Positions 42,319 to 52,039 of a DNA stretch of 64,000 nucleotides are shown here, in pieces (the first letter of the stretch is position 1; every line of letters begins with the position of its first letter). Source of the stretch: Ypsolopha sequella (taxonomy: Eukaryota; Arthropoda; Insecta; Lepidoptera; Ypsolophidae); the NCBI GenBank assembly GCA_934047225.1, contig OW203990.1, forward strand, positions 25,337,045 to 25,401,044. Direction: 5' to 3'. A model generated the notes under the pieces. It did no database searches and was not told where the DNA came from. It saw nothing but the letters and a program-made list of their open reading frames with translations. Both the position numbers and the translations under genes were made by a program.

Positions 42319-43433
42319 TTAACCGACTTCAAAAAGGAGGCGGTTCTCAATTCGACTGTATGTTTTGTTTTTTTTTTTGGCGTTTATACTCCATAACTCC
42401 GTCATTTCTGAACCGATTTGAACAATTCTTTTTTTGTTTGAAAGAGTGTACTTCCAGGTAGGTCCCATTTTGGGTTTGGCTATGATCTGATGAAGGCCTT
42501 CAGAGATAGGCAGTGGAACTCCTCAGAAAATGACAGCATACCTCTCGAAATTGAGGTAATCGCTTTGTACCTGGGTGCTGATTACAAGGTATTACTTGAA
42601 AATCATAACTCTTCCACCTGACCTTCGATCCTGGCTTCATCACCATATTCACCATAGAACTCCTAAACGGATCAGAGCACATAACTCGAGATTGCGGCAA
42701 TCACTGCGTTAGGGTGCTAATTCAAGGGTATTACTTGGAGATTACCAGAATACCCACCTGACGTTCGATCCTGGCTTCATCACCATAGAACTCCTCAACG
42801 GATGACAGCACATAACTTTGGATTGCGGCAATCAGTTTGTGTTATGGTGCTCATTGCAGGGCATTGCTTGAAAATTGCCAGTGTACCCACCTGACCTTCG
42901 ATCTTGGCTTCATCACAGTAGAACTCTTTAACGAATGACAGCACATAACTCGAGATTGATAGTAGGAAGCTACTCAAACATAGCTACTTATACTCACTTG
43001 AACTTCGTTTCATATTAAAACCACGTTTGCAAGAACTACCCATATTTCACAATTTAACCCAGCAACACTAAAAAATGTGAAATAAAATGAACTTTTAACA
43101 AAAAAATAGCAACCGACTTCAATAGTAACAGCAGTCATTCACTAAAAAGTTAATAATAATTCTATAAAGACCGATGGTACCGAAGCAACACTTTTGCCGA
43201 CTTCTTTCTTCCTGAAACATTATGTTATCTAGAAGTCGGCGTATTTCCTACGATATAGCAACATAAAAACCAATATAACAACGCCAACTTCTAGATAACA
43301 TAACGTTTCAGGAAGAAAGAAGCCGGCAAAAGTGTTGCTTCGGTACCATCGGTCTTTATAGAATTATTATTAACTTTTTAGTGAATGACTGCTGTTACTA
43401 TTGAAGTCGGTTGCTATTTTTTTGTTAAAAGTT
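42319..43433. mobile_element. composite foldback element ending AACCGACTTCAA
   Basis: The left end AACCGACTTCAAAAAGGAGG and the right end TTGAAGTCGGTTGC are inverted. Inside are about 3.4 tandem units of about 130 bp (42526-42965), with 'cacctgaccttcgatcctgg', 'cttcatcaccat' and 'acagcacataact'. A near-perfect palindrome follows (43090-43433). Copies or parts are at 10385-11412 and 33272-33587. No transposase. The AACCGACTTCAAAAA end is a very common lepidopteran terminus in my recollection. Confidence 0.75.
43090..43433. repeat. near-perfect palindrome, 153-bp arms
   Basis: The left arm (43090-43242) and right arm (43281-43433) pair almost without mismatch around a 38-nt loop. Landmarks: 'agcaaccgacttcaatag', 'accgatggtaccgaagcaac' and 'gaaacattatgttatctag'. 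A transcript would be a long double-stranded RNA. Confidence 0.9.
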
Positions 43434-43714
43434 TATTTTTTATTGCACCAGTCATAATCATGGACACACAAACTGACAGACACTTAATTACCGTAAGAGT
43501 TTCTATTTTTGATATTATATTACTTAAAGAACTGATTGAATATGTGTGTGAGTATTAGGAATACATAATTTTAAATGATTTCATTGTTACGATTTGATTA
43601 TTAATTTTCTACATTTCCAAATTTTATAAAGGTATTTTTTATGTCAGGCATTAGTTAAATGAAAATCTTGATGAATAAAGAAATTTTCGGGCAAAACTAC
43701 ACGCTTTTTAGGGC

Positions 43715-43865
43715 ATTCAGGTTTCCTTAGAGCGATAGGGCTCATCACGTTGAGACGTAATAATTGTCAGAGAAACGCGGGTGTACTTATAGGTACACGT
43801 ACGGGTGGACTTATGACTTGCATCTAACAGTTCACACTCGGAACACCTCTTGACACCCCTTCGGT
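43715..43865. repeat. inverted partner of the repeat at 1430-1625
   Basis: 'caggtttcctta', 'cgtgatg'-type, 'gaaacgcgggtgt', 'agttcacactcgg' and 'cttgacacccctt' appear in the order expected for the reverse complement of 1430-1620. Confidence 0.6.
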
Positions 43866-44528
43866 AAAAATCTGCAAATAATTGCATGACCTATAAATTG
43901 TATTGTGTCTAAATACTAATCACTCTTACTGCTACCAATAAGCCATCTATTCCAGGTAGATTTACTTTTGTTTATTTTGCTTTTGCAAATTCATTTTGTT
44001 TGTTCCAATAAACAAACCAAACTTTGTAAATTACCGTTACTTGAATAATTAAAAATCTTCACATGTCAAATTTTAAGTAATCGTACACTCATTTAACGAA
44101 GTAGAGCAACATTCAGGTGCGGTCTCTAACATCTTAATGCAGCGGGGGGAGCGCCACTTCTAAAGCCTCAGGTAAGATGAAAGCAAAATGTTGCAAAGAG
44201 AGTCTGGGGCCTTAATAAAAAACACAAATCCATTATTTTTAGAACACAACAAGTGGTAATTTTATTTTATGATTGAAAACAAATTTGACACAAAATAACA
44301 AGTTAAAATAACAAAGGCCAGCAACATTAGATAAAAACGGAACTTTCAAAATTGCCTTTAGTGGGTATTGAACTATTTACGAACTGTGACGTCACTTCAA
44401 GTGCGAATATATCCTTAGACAATCGGAATTCGATAGTATATCTATGTTTTTGAAGATCAACACCCAGTTCAGATGGCAACTAAAGATACATAACAGGCCC
44501 TCTGTTCAAAAAGCTTTTTCACAGTCCT

Positions 44529-45284
44529 TTATTTCAACATAAAGCCATTATCAGTCACCCAGTTTGATCCCGTAACGCCTCTAGCTTTGTCACTAGCCAA
44601 AAATAAGATAACATCAGTTATTTCTTCTGGTTCCGAAATGCGCTTTAGAGATGTTAATTCTGCCATATTTTTAAAAAAATTGTCCACGTTTTCAACGCCC
44701 ATATTCTCGATAAAGTCAGTTTTAACTGGCCCAGGGTTTACGATGTTGACTCTGACGCCTTTCGGTGCCAGTTCTGCTGCTATGCATCTTGAAAAGTGAT
44801 CTAGGGCAGCTTTTGCTGTACAGTAAGCCCCAGATTGTTCAACGTTTTTAAGCGCAGCTGCACTGGAGATATTGACTATGTTTCCTTTAGTCTTGATAAG
44901 GTGAGGGGCAGCTAGGTGAGTCAGTTTAACGACAGAGCGGAGATTTAATGCGATTATATCATCAAAAGCTTTTATAAAGTCACTATTTTCAAACATAATT
45001 TTTCTTCCAAATCCTGCATTGTTAATTAAAACATCAAGTTTGCCATATTTACTGATAGTACTTTGAATTACTCTCTTGACATCGTCTTCTTTGACAAGGT
45101 CAGCATTCACGACTAGTGGTTTCTTGCCGGCTTTCACACAGTCACCAGTTACTTTGTCTAGCTTTACCTTATCCCTCGCTACGATCACAACGTCAGCTCC
45201 TTCTCTGGTCAATGCTACTGCAGTGACAGCTCCTATACCTGAACTTGCACCAGTCACAATCACAACCTTGTTCGTGAAATTCAT
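44529..45284 (-). CDS. SDR3: short-chain dehydrogenase/reductase, FabG-like
   Basis: A 251-residue paralogue with the full SDR set: TGASSGIG at 11-18, Arg37, NNAG at 88-91, Asn114, Ser141, Tyr154 and Lys158. It is closest to SDR2 by overall sequence and by its promoter and 3' flank. Residues 41-48 (KLDKVTGD), however, match SDR1. Changes are concentrated at 93-106 and 192-212, the latter being the substrate-loop region of SDRs, where it reads FKNMAELTS. A canonical AATAAA (complement of 44528-44533) overlaps the stop codon, and no other signal is obvious nearby. Single exon, no targeting signal, substrate unknown. Confidence 0.95.
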   Translation of the reverse strand: MNFTNKVVIVTGASSGIGAVTAVALTREGADVVIVARDKVKLDKVTGDCVKAGKKPLVVNADLVKEDDVKRVIQSTISKYGKLDVLINNAGFGRKIMFENSDFIKAFDDIIALNLRSVVKLTHLAAPHLIKTKGNIVNISSAAALKNVEQSGAYCTAKAALDHFSRCIAAELAPKGVRVNIVNPGPVKTDFIENMGVENVDNFFKNMAELTSLKRISEPEEITDVILFLASDKARGVTGSNWVTDNGFMLK

Positions 45285-45330
45285 CCTTGTTTTTTACTGA
45301 ATATGATGTTGTCACCAAGTTTATAGCACG

Positions 45331-45409
45331 ACTGACACTTCTAGTTCATTTTCCTATTTAAACACCTATATTATATGGAGATAAGTATCTCGCTATCTGA
45401 ATAGATAAG
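45331..45409 (-). promoter_or_regulatory. SDR3 core promoter with GATA sites
   Basis: TCAGT (complement of 45331-45335) is the likely initiator. It lies 29 nt downstream of TTTAAATAG (complement of 45354-45362), at the position of the SDR1 TATA box. GATAAG occurs at 45380-45385 and 45404-45409, with the second and spacing shared with SDR2. It is intermediate between the SDR1 and SDR2 promoters in quality. Confidence 0.6.
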
Positions 45410-45549
45410 TAGTGTTATGATATAGTATGTACTGTCAAGGCTACAATTAATTATAAGTTAAGGGGACTATTTAGGTAATCAAATCGACGATCGATGAAGT
45501 GAAAAGATTTCCTACATGACGTTTGGGTCAAATTAAAAAAAAATCATGC

Positions 45550-45845
45550 ACTAGTTCTGTCACAGCTCTATACTCGTATTTAGTGATACCGACAATGTTA
45601 CTCCGGGACTTTGTTACTGTAAAAACGTTAATTTCAATTCTTTTAAGAGCCGATTAGCAGCCGCATTGCGAAAAACCCGACTTTAATTGAAAGAGAACAC
45701 TTAAATTCAAAATTTGCTCAATAGTTATTCAACAAATCCTATTACTACCTATGTATTGTGTAAACTTTTACCGCAAAATTTCCATTGGTTCCTTTAAATT
45801 AGAATTTACTTTATACTGTTATGCTTTAATGCACTTGTTAAATGA
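45550..45845. repeat. dispersed repeat family with 'ttattcaacaaatcc'
   Basis: It shares 'gataccgacaatgttact' with 26850-26880 and 'agttattcaacaaatcc', 'gtattgtgtaaactttt' with 29600-29680. Together they outline a repeat of about 300 bp found at least four times in the window. Confidence 0.6.
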
Positions 45846-45869
45846 TCCTATGATAGTGGTATTGATCTA

Positions 45870-46500
45870 AACACCGACAAAACAAAATTTCTCGTTATCC
45901 ATTTACCATACTTAAGTCTCACTGAGTCGGCTCCCTCTATGTTTACTCACAGTTTTCCGTGCCTTCATAATAATCTAGCTGGTTATCAATGTAAGCCTAT
46001 TCAGAATGTAGACTGTGTAACCATGCCAGCTTTTCATTGTCTTTTAAGGATAGTCTATTTTTGAATTCCTATTCGGATATTGAATCGGGTCCTTAAATGA
46101 AATGCGTGTTCTGTTCAATTGAAGATCTGTATTGCTGGTTACGAAATTGTTACAGTGTGTAGATTCTTAAGGGCCTTAGTATCGCCAAATGGGTACTTTC
46201 TGAAGCCTACTCCTCGTTTACGGCCAAACTAAAAATATTGAAAAAAATGTATATGAATTATCAACTCTAAGACAACATATGCAACGTTTTTCTTTTTCAT
46301 ACCACCAAAATTCTTTATGAAAAATAAATTCAACCGAATGGTGTTTTTTGGCTTGACTTCCCTACTGCTCCTAAGCAGCTTGGTGGATTTAATTAATTTA
46401 TGCTTTGAGTATTAGATAAACTTGATAGCTATAAACATAACATAGCATTATTTAATCGAACACTATTTCGCCCTATCAAGGACGCAGCGAGCGTCGTAAC
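45870..46500 (+). mobile_element. LINE reverse-transcriptase relic
   Basis: The plus-strand frame at 45875-46030 reads TDKTKFLVIHLPYLSLTESA followed by GYQCKPIQNVDCVT, the segment after the YADD box. Later YGQTKNIEKNVYEL and RQHMQRFSF (about 46218-46290) continue the ORF in another frame. Frameshifts and stops abound. It is the same family as the fragment at 31250-31330. Confidence 0.65.
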
Positions 46501-46661
46501 AGCCACTATGCATTGCGCGCTGATATAAACGTTATTTCAATGTCGTTATTGTCAATATTTGTACCGACAAACATCGAGCTGCTAATTTGGCGACGGTAAT
46601 CGCCTTAACGCGGACACAGTGACCGACTATATCGGTAGCAAGGGAACGACTGATGTACTTG

Positions 46662-47155
46662 CAGTGTTGCCACCTTGGTTTTTGAAAAAGAGCAGTTGGA
46701 CAAGCTAGAAAGGGCTAGATTTAGCAAATTTTGCCATCAAAAGTGCTAAAAATTGTTTATTTGAAATGTAGTAAGTAATTTCAGAAAATGCAACAGAGTA
46801 ATTAAATCTAAGTTATTGAATTGTTAAAAATCGTACCTGCTGAAGCAGAAAATGTTGATGGCTGATTCACATCTGCGTTTTTTGCGGATTTGAACGAAAA
46901 TTTAAAATGAATCCTACAGTTTTTTATTATTTCAGTTGACACCTTGTGTGAACAGCAAGACTCTCTCAGTCGTTTTAAACTCCATCGTAAACGTAGTATG
47001 GATATCATTGTTTTTAGCCCTATTTGGTTTCTGGTTTTAGTTTTAATAAGGTTCACAGAACTATACATATACACATAACGAAAAGGGCTAGATTGTTCTT
47101 AACTACAGTAAAAAGTGCTAGATCTAGCCCGAAAAGGGCTAAGGTGGCAACACTG
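46662..47155. mobile_element. 494-bp hAT element with perfect 8-bp target duplication
   Basis: The ends are CAGTGTTGCCACCTT and AAGGTGGCAACACTG. TGTACTTG flanks both sides exactly (46654-46661 and 47156-47163). 'aaagggctaga' and 'aaaagtgctaga' subterminal words occur at both ends. An uninterrupted version of the site is at about 31370-31385. The minus-strand frame at 46808-47074 includes RLRWSLKRLRESCC, which loosely resembles the extreme C-terminus of hAT transposases, so it may be an internally deleted autonomous element. Confidence 0.93.
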
Positions 47156-47229
47156 TGTACTTGTGTTGGGACCGAATGCGTTCAGGCAGGCAATGCAGCG
47201 ATTTACAAAATGCTGACTCTGAGTACTTA

Positions 47230-48350
47230 CAGTATTATGTAACACAGAATATGTAGGTAGTAACTTGCGTGAACTTGCGTGTCTTGGCAAGTCAGTGAGT
47301 CTCGTCTCGCTCGCTCGATTCTGACTGAAGTGACTGACCCATAGATATAAAAAGCCTAACAAAAACTGGACGGGCCGGATGCAGTCAAATTTGGTCGGAC
47401 AAGAGGTCAAAAAGCCTAACACTGTCCGGCTTTATCTGGACGGATGGCAACGCTAAATGTGATAATAATAATGATTTTCTCCGGTTACACAAACTTTTAA
47501 GTGACCCAAAATATTATTTTCCAATTTGTAAATATATCAAAACTACTCTTTCTTCCCCTTAAAATTGAATTTAAAGTGTTGTGAACTTAAAATTTAAATT
47601 GAAAGGACTGACATTCCAGAGCCGTGAAACAGTAAAAAAAAATGCATTATATATGTACACAAAGAAAGGCTGCGCAGGTTAGCAAACTTCAAATAAATAA
47701 ATTAAAAGAACTAGTGCTGTAAAATTGATTTTACGAACAGTTTTGATGCATATAAAATAAGTCTTTACGAGCACTTGCATTTAAAAACCAGTTACATGGA
47801 AAAATCCCTATTTATGTTTTTTTTTTAAACGTGGATATATGAAAATATTAATTTAATCTTATTTGCTTAATTTTGTGAATAAAAAGTTATAAAATGTTTT
47901 TTTTTAATTATTGGCTAGTATTCATAGAAACAATACTGACGTAGATAGTTTTTCCGGAAACACTCTATTTTTGTAGCTACATTTTTAATGGACTTTGGTT
48001 GTTTTTGCTGATTCTAATATTACCAGATTATTAAATGCACAACAGAGAATCCATAGAGAGAAAATAAACAAATAAAAAAAGTGGACTTTGGTTTTGGGAT
48101 AGATATTTTATTTGATTTTTCAAATTTGGAAGAGAATTTTTTTTCCGTTTGTTATTAGGCGTCCAGCAGCCAGTATGAAATAAACCGCAATTTGTTTACA
48201 TTTTTGTAAATTAAAATATATTAATTACATTCATTTTAATAAATATACTTATATATTTTACCTAACATATGTAAAAACGTTTAGTCTTAGAAAAATTCAA
48301 TGTTAACAATCACAACATACTAATATTGCGCGTTTCTAATTGTTTTAAAC
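47230..48350. other. gene-free stretch with a decayed repeat
   Basis: 47590-47800 is a diverged copy of the 1880-2290 repeat ('aggctgcgcaggttagc', 'ttttgatgcat', 'tttacgagcac..gcat'). 'aaaaagcctaac' occurs twice at 47348 and 47410. No gene is supported. Confidence 0.5.
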
Positions 48351-48357
48351 TATGTGT

Positions 48358-48705
48358 TAGGTGGTAGAGCTGATGCCGGGCTCGACTGTGGAGGTACCAC
48401 CATCTTACTTGGAGACCCCCTCGAAGTGATTCGGGGGAGAGTAAGAGGACAGCTCATAGGCAAAAAACCAGGAGGCCTATCATGCCTGGGACCGATGGAT
48501 GGCGGTATATCCATCCCTAATAGCCGGGCCTTATATGGAACAGACTGTTGAAGGGCAGCGGCGTCACTGGTGCGAGGGTTCCGGCACCGCGCTCACCAAC
48601 CCGCCTGCCCAGCGTGTGTGAGTATGGGCAATTCTTCCAGGATGACCGCCGGGAGTGGCAAAGCCCTGGAAATTCTCCAGCAGTGGACGAACTAGGCTGA
48701 TGGAT
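48358..48705. repeat. GC-richer dispersed repeat
   Basis: 'gaggtaccaccatcttacttgg', 'acccgcctgcccagcgtgtg' and 'cagcagtggacgaac' match the tail repeat at 17945-18055 in its right part. This tail motif is widespread in lepidopteran genomes. The 65-codon frame at 48354 is not convincing. Confidence 0.5.
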
Positions 48706-48809
48706 GATGTGTAATTATTTGATTAATCGATTCTGCTTTTAGTCGTCAAAAACAACGCTAGGCAACATTTTAAATATATTTTTTCCGACCTTTCCTAAAA
48801 AACTCGCAA

Positions 48810-49400
48810 TTGACCGGTTTTATTTTAATTTTAGTTTTTTTTTTTGAAAATTTGTTCGGTGTAGTCAGAAAATAACGAGTTTTAGTAAAAAAAACAGTAA
48901 ATTTATAACCAGTAAATGTAAGTACTTTTGGCGTTAATTTATGTCGCAGGCAAATAGTAAAATTCGGCATTATATTAGAAACGGTGTCGTCAGTTTCTAA
49001 ACGTTTGCTTTTTTGCTTTTTATAATTTGCCTCGGCAATTCGGCTTTTTATAATTTGCCTCGGAATATAATAATTTTGTTAGAACTTACTCCGCTTCGCT
49101 TCGCTCGGCTTCCATCATGTAAACCGAACACGCTCGAACTTCGCTCTGCTCGTCATCGCACCCATTTTTCACTTTTTGGTGAAAGACTTTCGATTTCAGC
49201 TTTTTAGAAACTAACGAAGTCATTTCGCAAACAACAGTCATTTTACAATTTGCCGAATGGCAAATTGTAAAACAGCGAGAGTTTAGAACCTAACAACGCC
49301 ACTTGTAAAATGCTAAATTTTACTATATCTCTGCCACAGATACACCTTTTTCCTATCAAGGGTGTAAATAAATAAAGCTAGGTCTCGCAATTAGGGTCGA
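48810..49400. repeat. SDR4 downstream flank, duplicate of 2960-3710
   Basis: The order of motifs is as at 2960-3710, with several short deletions and an internal duplication of 'tttttataatttgcctcgg' (49017-49070). Confidence 0.6.
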
Positions 49401-49439
49401 GTGAACATAAGTGAACAAACAAACAAAACCTTATTTAAC

Positions 49440-49725
49440 CTATGTTTTGTGTAAAATGTCAACGCAAAGTTTCCGTTGGTTTCTGTAAATTGAAATTTCA
49501 AAACTATTAAATTTAAAAAATTTTAAATTCTAGTTTACGGAAACCTATGGAAACTTTCCGATGGCAACATACACAATTTCTAGGTAATTAGGTTTTGTTA
49601 AATAATTATCGAGTGAATTTTAAATTTAAGTATCTATTCTGTTTCGATAAATTAGAAAAAGGCGGGTTTTTCACAATCCGGCTGCTAAATCGCTCTTAAA
49701 TAAAAAAACACAATTTTTTTCAAAA
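49440..49725. repeat. foldback form of the 'ttattcaacaaatcc' family
   Basis: 'aaagtttccgttggtttctgtaaatt' on the left opposes 'agtttacggaaacctatggaaact' on the right around 'aaatttaaaaaattttaaatt'. The right side continues inverted relative to the copies at 29595 and 55390. Confidence 0.6.
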
Positions 49726-49835
49726 CCTGTAACATTATACATTTATTTTAATTCTCTCAAAAAAATATTTAAAAAATAACTCTTACAAAAAAAAGAACAG
49801 ATGATGCCAGGATTAGGATGCAAGCACAATAGTAG

Positions 49836-50222
49836 TTTATGCTACAAGGGCGCAAAGGAATAAATTACGAGGACGATTTAAAACACGAGCGTAGCGAGTG
49901 TTTTAAACGTAACCGAGTAATTTATTGCTCTTACGCCCGTGTATCATACTACATTTTTCAATGCATAGTGTGAGGAAATGAAAACAAATATAATCTTGTG
50001 AACTTTAAATTATAATTGGCTCAAAAGGACTGTATCCAGAGCCGTTAAACTGTGGAAAAAAGTATAACGTCTATGGTACACAGGAAAGGCTGCAGGTTAG
50101 CCAACCATTGTAAATAAATTAAAAAAAAATTATATTAAAGCCCTAGGGCAAAATAATCGACTTTCTGTTCGGTTTTGATGCATAAAAAGTGGGCCTTTAC
50201 GAGCACATGCATTGAAAATATT
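49836..50222. repeat. inverted copy of the 1880-2290 repeat
   Basis: It runs from 'gggcgcaaaggaataaatta' through 'cgagcgtagcgagtgtttt' to 'gggcctttacgagcacatgc', the reverse complement of 1895-2283 with few changes. It lies directly downstream of SDR4. Confidence 0.8.
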
Positions 50223-50264
50223 TTTTTGGTGTGCTATTCCAAAGGCTTAAAGAATTACAATTAA

Positions 50265-51020
50265 TTATTTCACCATAAAGCCATTATCAGTCACCCAGTT
50301 TGATCCCGTAACGCCTCTGGCTTTGTCGCTAGCCAAAAATAAGATAACATCAGTTATTTCTTCTGGTTCCGATACTCGTTTTAGAGGCATTAAATTTCCA
50401 AAATCTTCATAGAATTTATCCACATCTTGAACACCCGAATTCTCACCAAAGTCAGTCCTGACTGGTCCAGGGTTGACGACATTAACTCTGACGCCTTTCG
50501 GTGCCAGTTCTGCTGCAATGCATCTTGAAAAGTGATCTAGGGCAGCTTTTGCTGTACAGTAAGCTACAGATTGATCAATGTTCTTGAGGGCAGCTACACT
50601 GGAGATATTGATTATGTTCCCTTTAGTCTTGATGAGGTGAGGGGCAGCTAGGTGAGACAGATTAACGACAGAGCGGAGATTTAATGCCATCACCTCATCA
50701 AAAATCTTTACGAACTCGCCATTTTCAAACGGAACTTTTTTTTCAAATCCCGCGTTGTTAATTAAAATATCAAGTTTGCCATATTTATTGATAGTACTTT
50801 GAATAACTCTCTTGACATCATTTTCTTTGACAAGGTCAGCATTCACGACTAGTGGTTTCTTGCCGGCTTTCACACAGTCAGCAGTTACTATGTCTATCTT
50901 TGCCTGATTCCGCGCGACGATCACCACGTCAGCTCCTTCTTTGGTCAATGCTACTGCAGTGTCAGCTCCTATACCTGAACTCGCACCAGTTACAATCACA
51001 ACCTTGTTCTTGAAACTCAT
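50265..51020 (-). CDS. SDR4: short-chain dehydrogenase/reductase, FabG-like
   Basis: A 251-residue paralogue, closest to SDR1 (about 23 differences by eye), with TGASSGIG, Arg37, NNAG, Asn114, Ser141, Tyr154 and Lys158 all intact. The frame is open upstream to an ATG at 51083 (21 extra codons). I reject that start because the initiator lies at about 51074, so the ATG would not be transcribed, and because the other three genes begin at the position equivalent to 51020. Residues 20, 42 and 44 match SDR2. Private changes include Val152 directly before the active-site segment and Gly192/Ser195 in the substrate loop. Single exon. No canonical AATAAA directly after the stop (AATAAT only). Substrate unknown. 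Confidence 0.95.
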   Translation of the reverse strand: MSFKNKVVIVTGASSGIGADTAVALTKEGADVVIVARNQAKIDIVTADCVKAGKKPLVVNADLVKENDVKRVIQSTINKYGKLDILINNAGFEKKVPFENGEFVKIFDEVMALNLRSVVNLSHLAAPHLIKTKGNIINISSVAALKNIDQSVAYCTAKAALDHFSRCIAAELAPKGVRVNVVNPGPVRTDFGENSGVQDVDKFYEDFGNLMPLKRVSEPEEITDVILFLASDKARGVTGSNWVTDNGFMVK

Positions 51021-51071
51021 AGTTGTTTTATTTTTTACTGAATATGCTGCTTTTACCAACTCAGTCACACA

Positions 51072-51128
51072 ACTGAGGCTCACAGTATATTCTCCTATTT
51101 ATAGACTTAGCAAGACCTACCTACTAAT
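51072..51128 (-). promoter_or_regulatory. SDR4 core promoter, GATA sites mutated
   Basis: TATAAATAG (complement of 51095-51103) and TCAGT (complement of 51072-51076) are kept with the same spacing as in SDR1. The two upstream GATA sites of SDR1 are changed here. 'cttatc' has become 'cttagc' near 51106, and the second has become 'ctaatc' near 51124. Confidence 0.7.
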
Positions 51129-51204
51129 CTCGCTATTTGAATGATACTTGTTGTTTATCTGTAATTAATGATTATGCATCCCTCACACAAGGGTCAAGGC
51201 GCGG

Positions 51205-51345
51205 GTGAGACGGACCAGGAGCGTTCAAAAAACGCACCACCTAGATATTGTTTACTTAGGATCAAATTACCTTGTTTAATTTACGCCGCCGCTGCCTCAA
51301 CTTCGCCTCGCCTCTGAAAGCCTATATAATATATTATAAATAAAT
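51205..51345. repeat. SDR4 upstream flank, duplicate of 5471-5600
   Basis: It shares 'gcgttcaaaaaacgcacc', 'ctagatattgttta' and 'aggatcaaattaccttg' with the SDR1 upstream region. Confidence 0.7.
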
Positions 51346-51351
51346 TATATA

Positions 51352-51641
51352 CAGGATGTAATCGTTAAGTGTGACCAGGCAATTATTCCGTAATTATCGC
51401 AGATATCAAAAAAATTTAAACTGATATCGGAAGTACGCTACCTAATTAGTAAAATGATATCAATACATTTTTGAAAATCAAATGAGAAGTATCCAAAATT
51501 TTGACATTAAACATTCCCATACATTTAATATGAGATTAGTAGAAAGGTTTTAGTTTCCTTATTTGATAACAATTAAAAAAAAAATTAAATGTGTAATAGT
51601 TACGGAATAATCGCCTGGTCACATTTAACGATTACATCCTG
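51352..51641. mobile_element. 290-bp TA-flanked MITE
   Basis: The ends begin CAGGATGTAATCGTTAA and pair for about 41 bp with three mismatches. TA flanks both. It is inserted in the SDR4 flank and absent from the SDR1 flank. It is similar in style to 30087, 57159 and 60217. Confidence 0.85.
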
Positions 51642-51649
51642 TATATGTA

Positions 51650-52030
51650 TATATAAATAATACAATACCAACCGAGGCCTGAGGTACGTTTTTTGAATGC
51701 CTTCGACTGCGGCTCGAACGCACCTCGACTCTTGTGTGAGTGATACGCCCTTTGACTTTGCTTTAGTCAAAGGATACGCCTATACTTCGTATCTCTGACC
51801 TGTTATATTCTCATAAAGCTACTTAGCAAATCGACGATGAAGTGTCAAGAATTTCTATCTCAGTATTGGGCAAATTTAATTTTTATACAATTTAACATGT
51901 ACAGACGCTTGCAGTTCAGACTTCCTACTTGCAATGTTTATTTCTTCTTCTCTATACATATAGAACGTAACATTTGTGCATGTAATGTTTATGTCACTTT
52001 AGACCTAATGTTTTATTATTAGTTTTAAAG
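51650..52030. repeat. SDR4 upstream flank, duplicate of 6660-8260 without inserts
   Basis: 'ggtacgttttttgaatgcc', 'cttcgactgcggctcga', 'gcctatacttcgta', 'gcaaatcgacgatgaagt', 'aatttttatacaattt' and 'tctctatacatatagaac' occur in order. In the SDR1 block the same anchors are spread by the Helitron-like piece, MITE M1 and other sequence. Confidence 0.7.
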
Positions 52031-52039
52031 GTCCTTAGA

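Noticed and set aside
51021..51083. Longer start for SDR4 giving a 272-residue protein
   Set aside because: The upstream ATG lies outside the transcript predicted from TATA and TCAGT, the other three genes lack the extension, and the added residues are not targeting-like.
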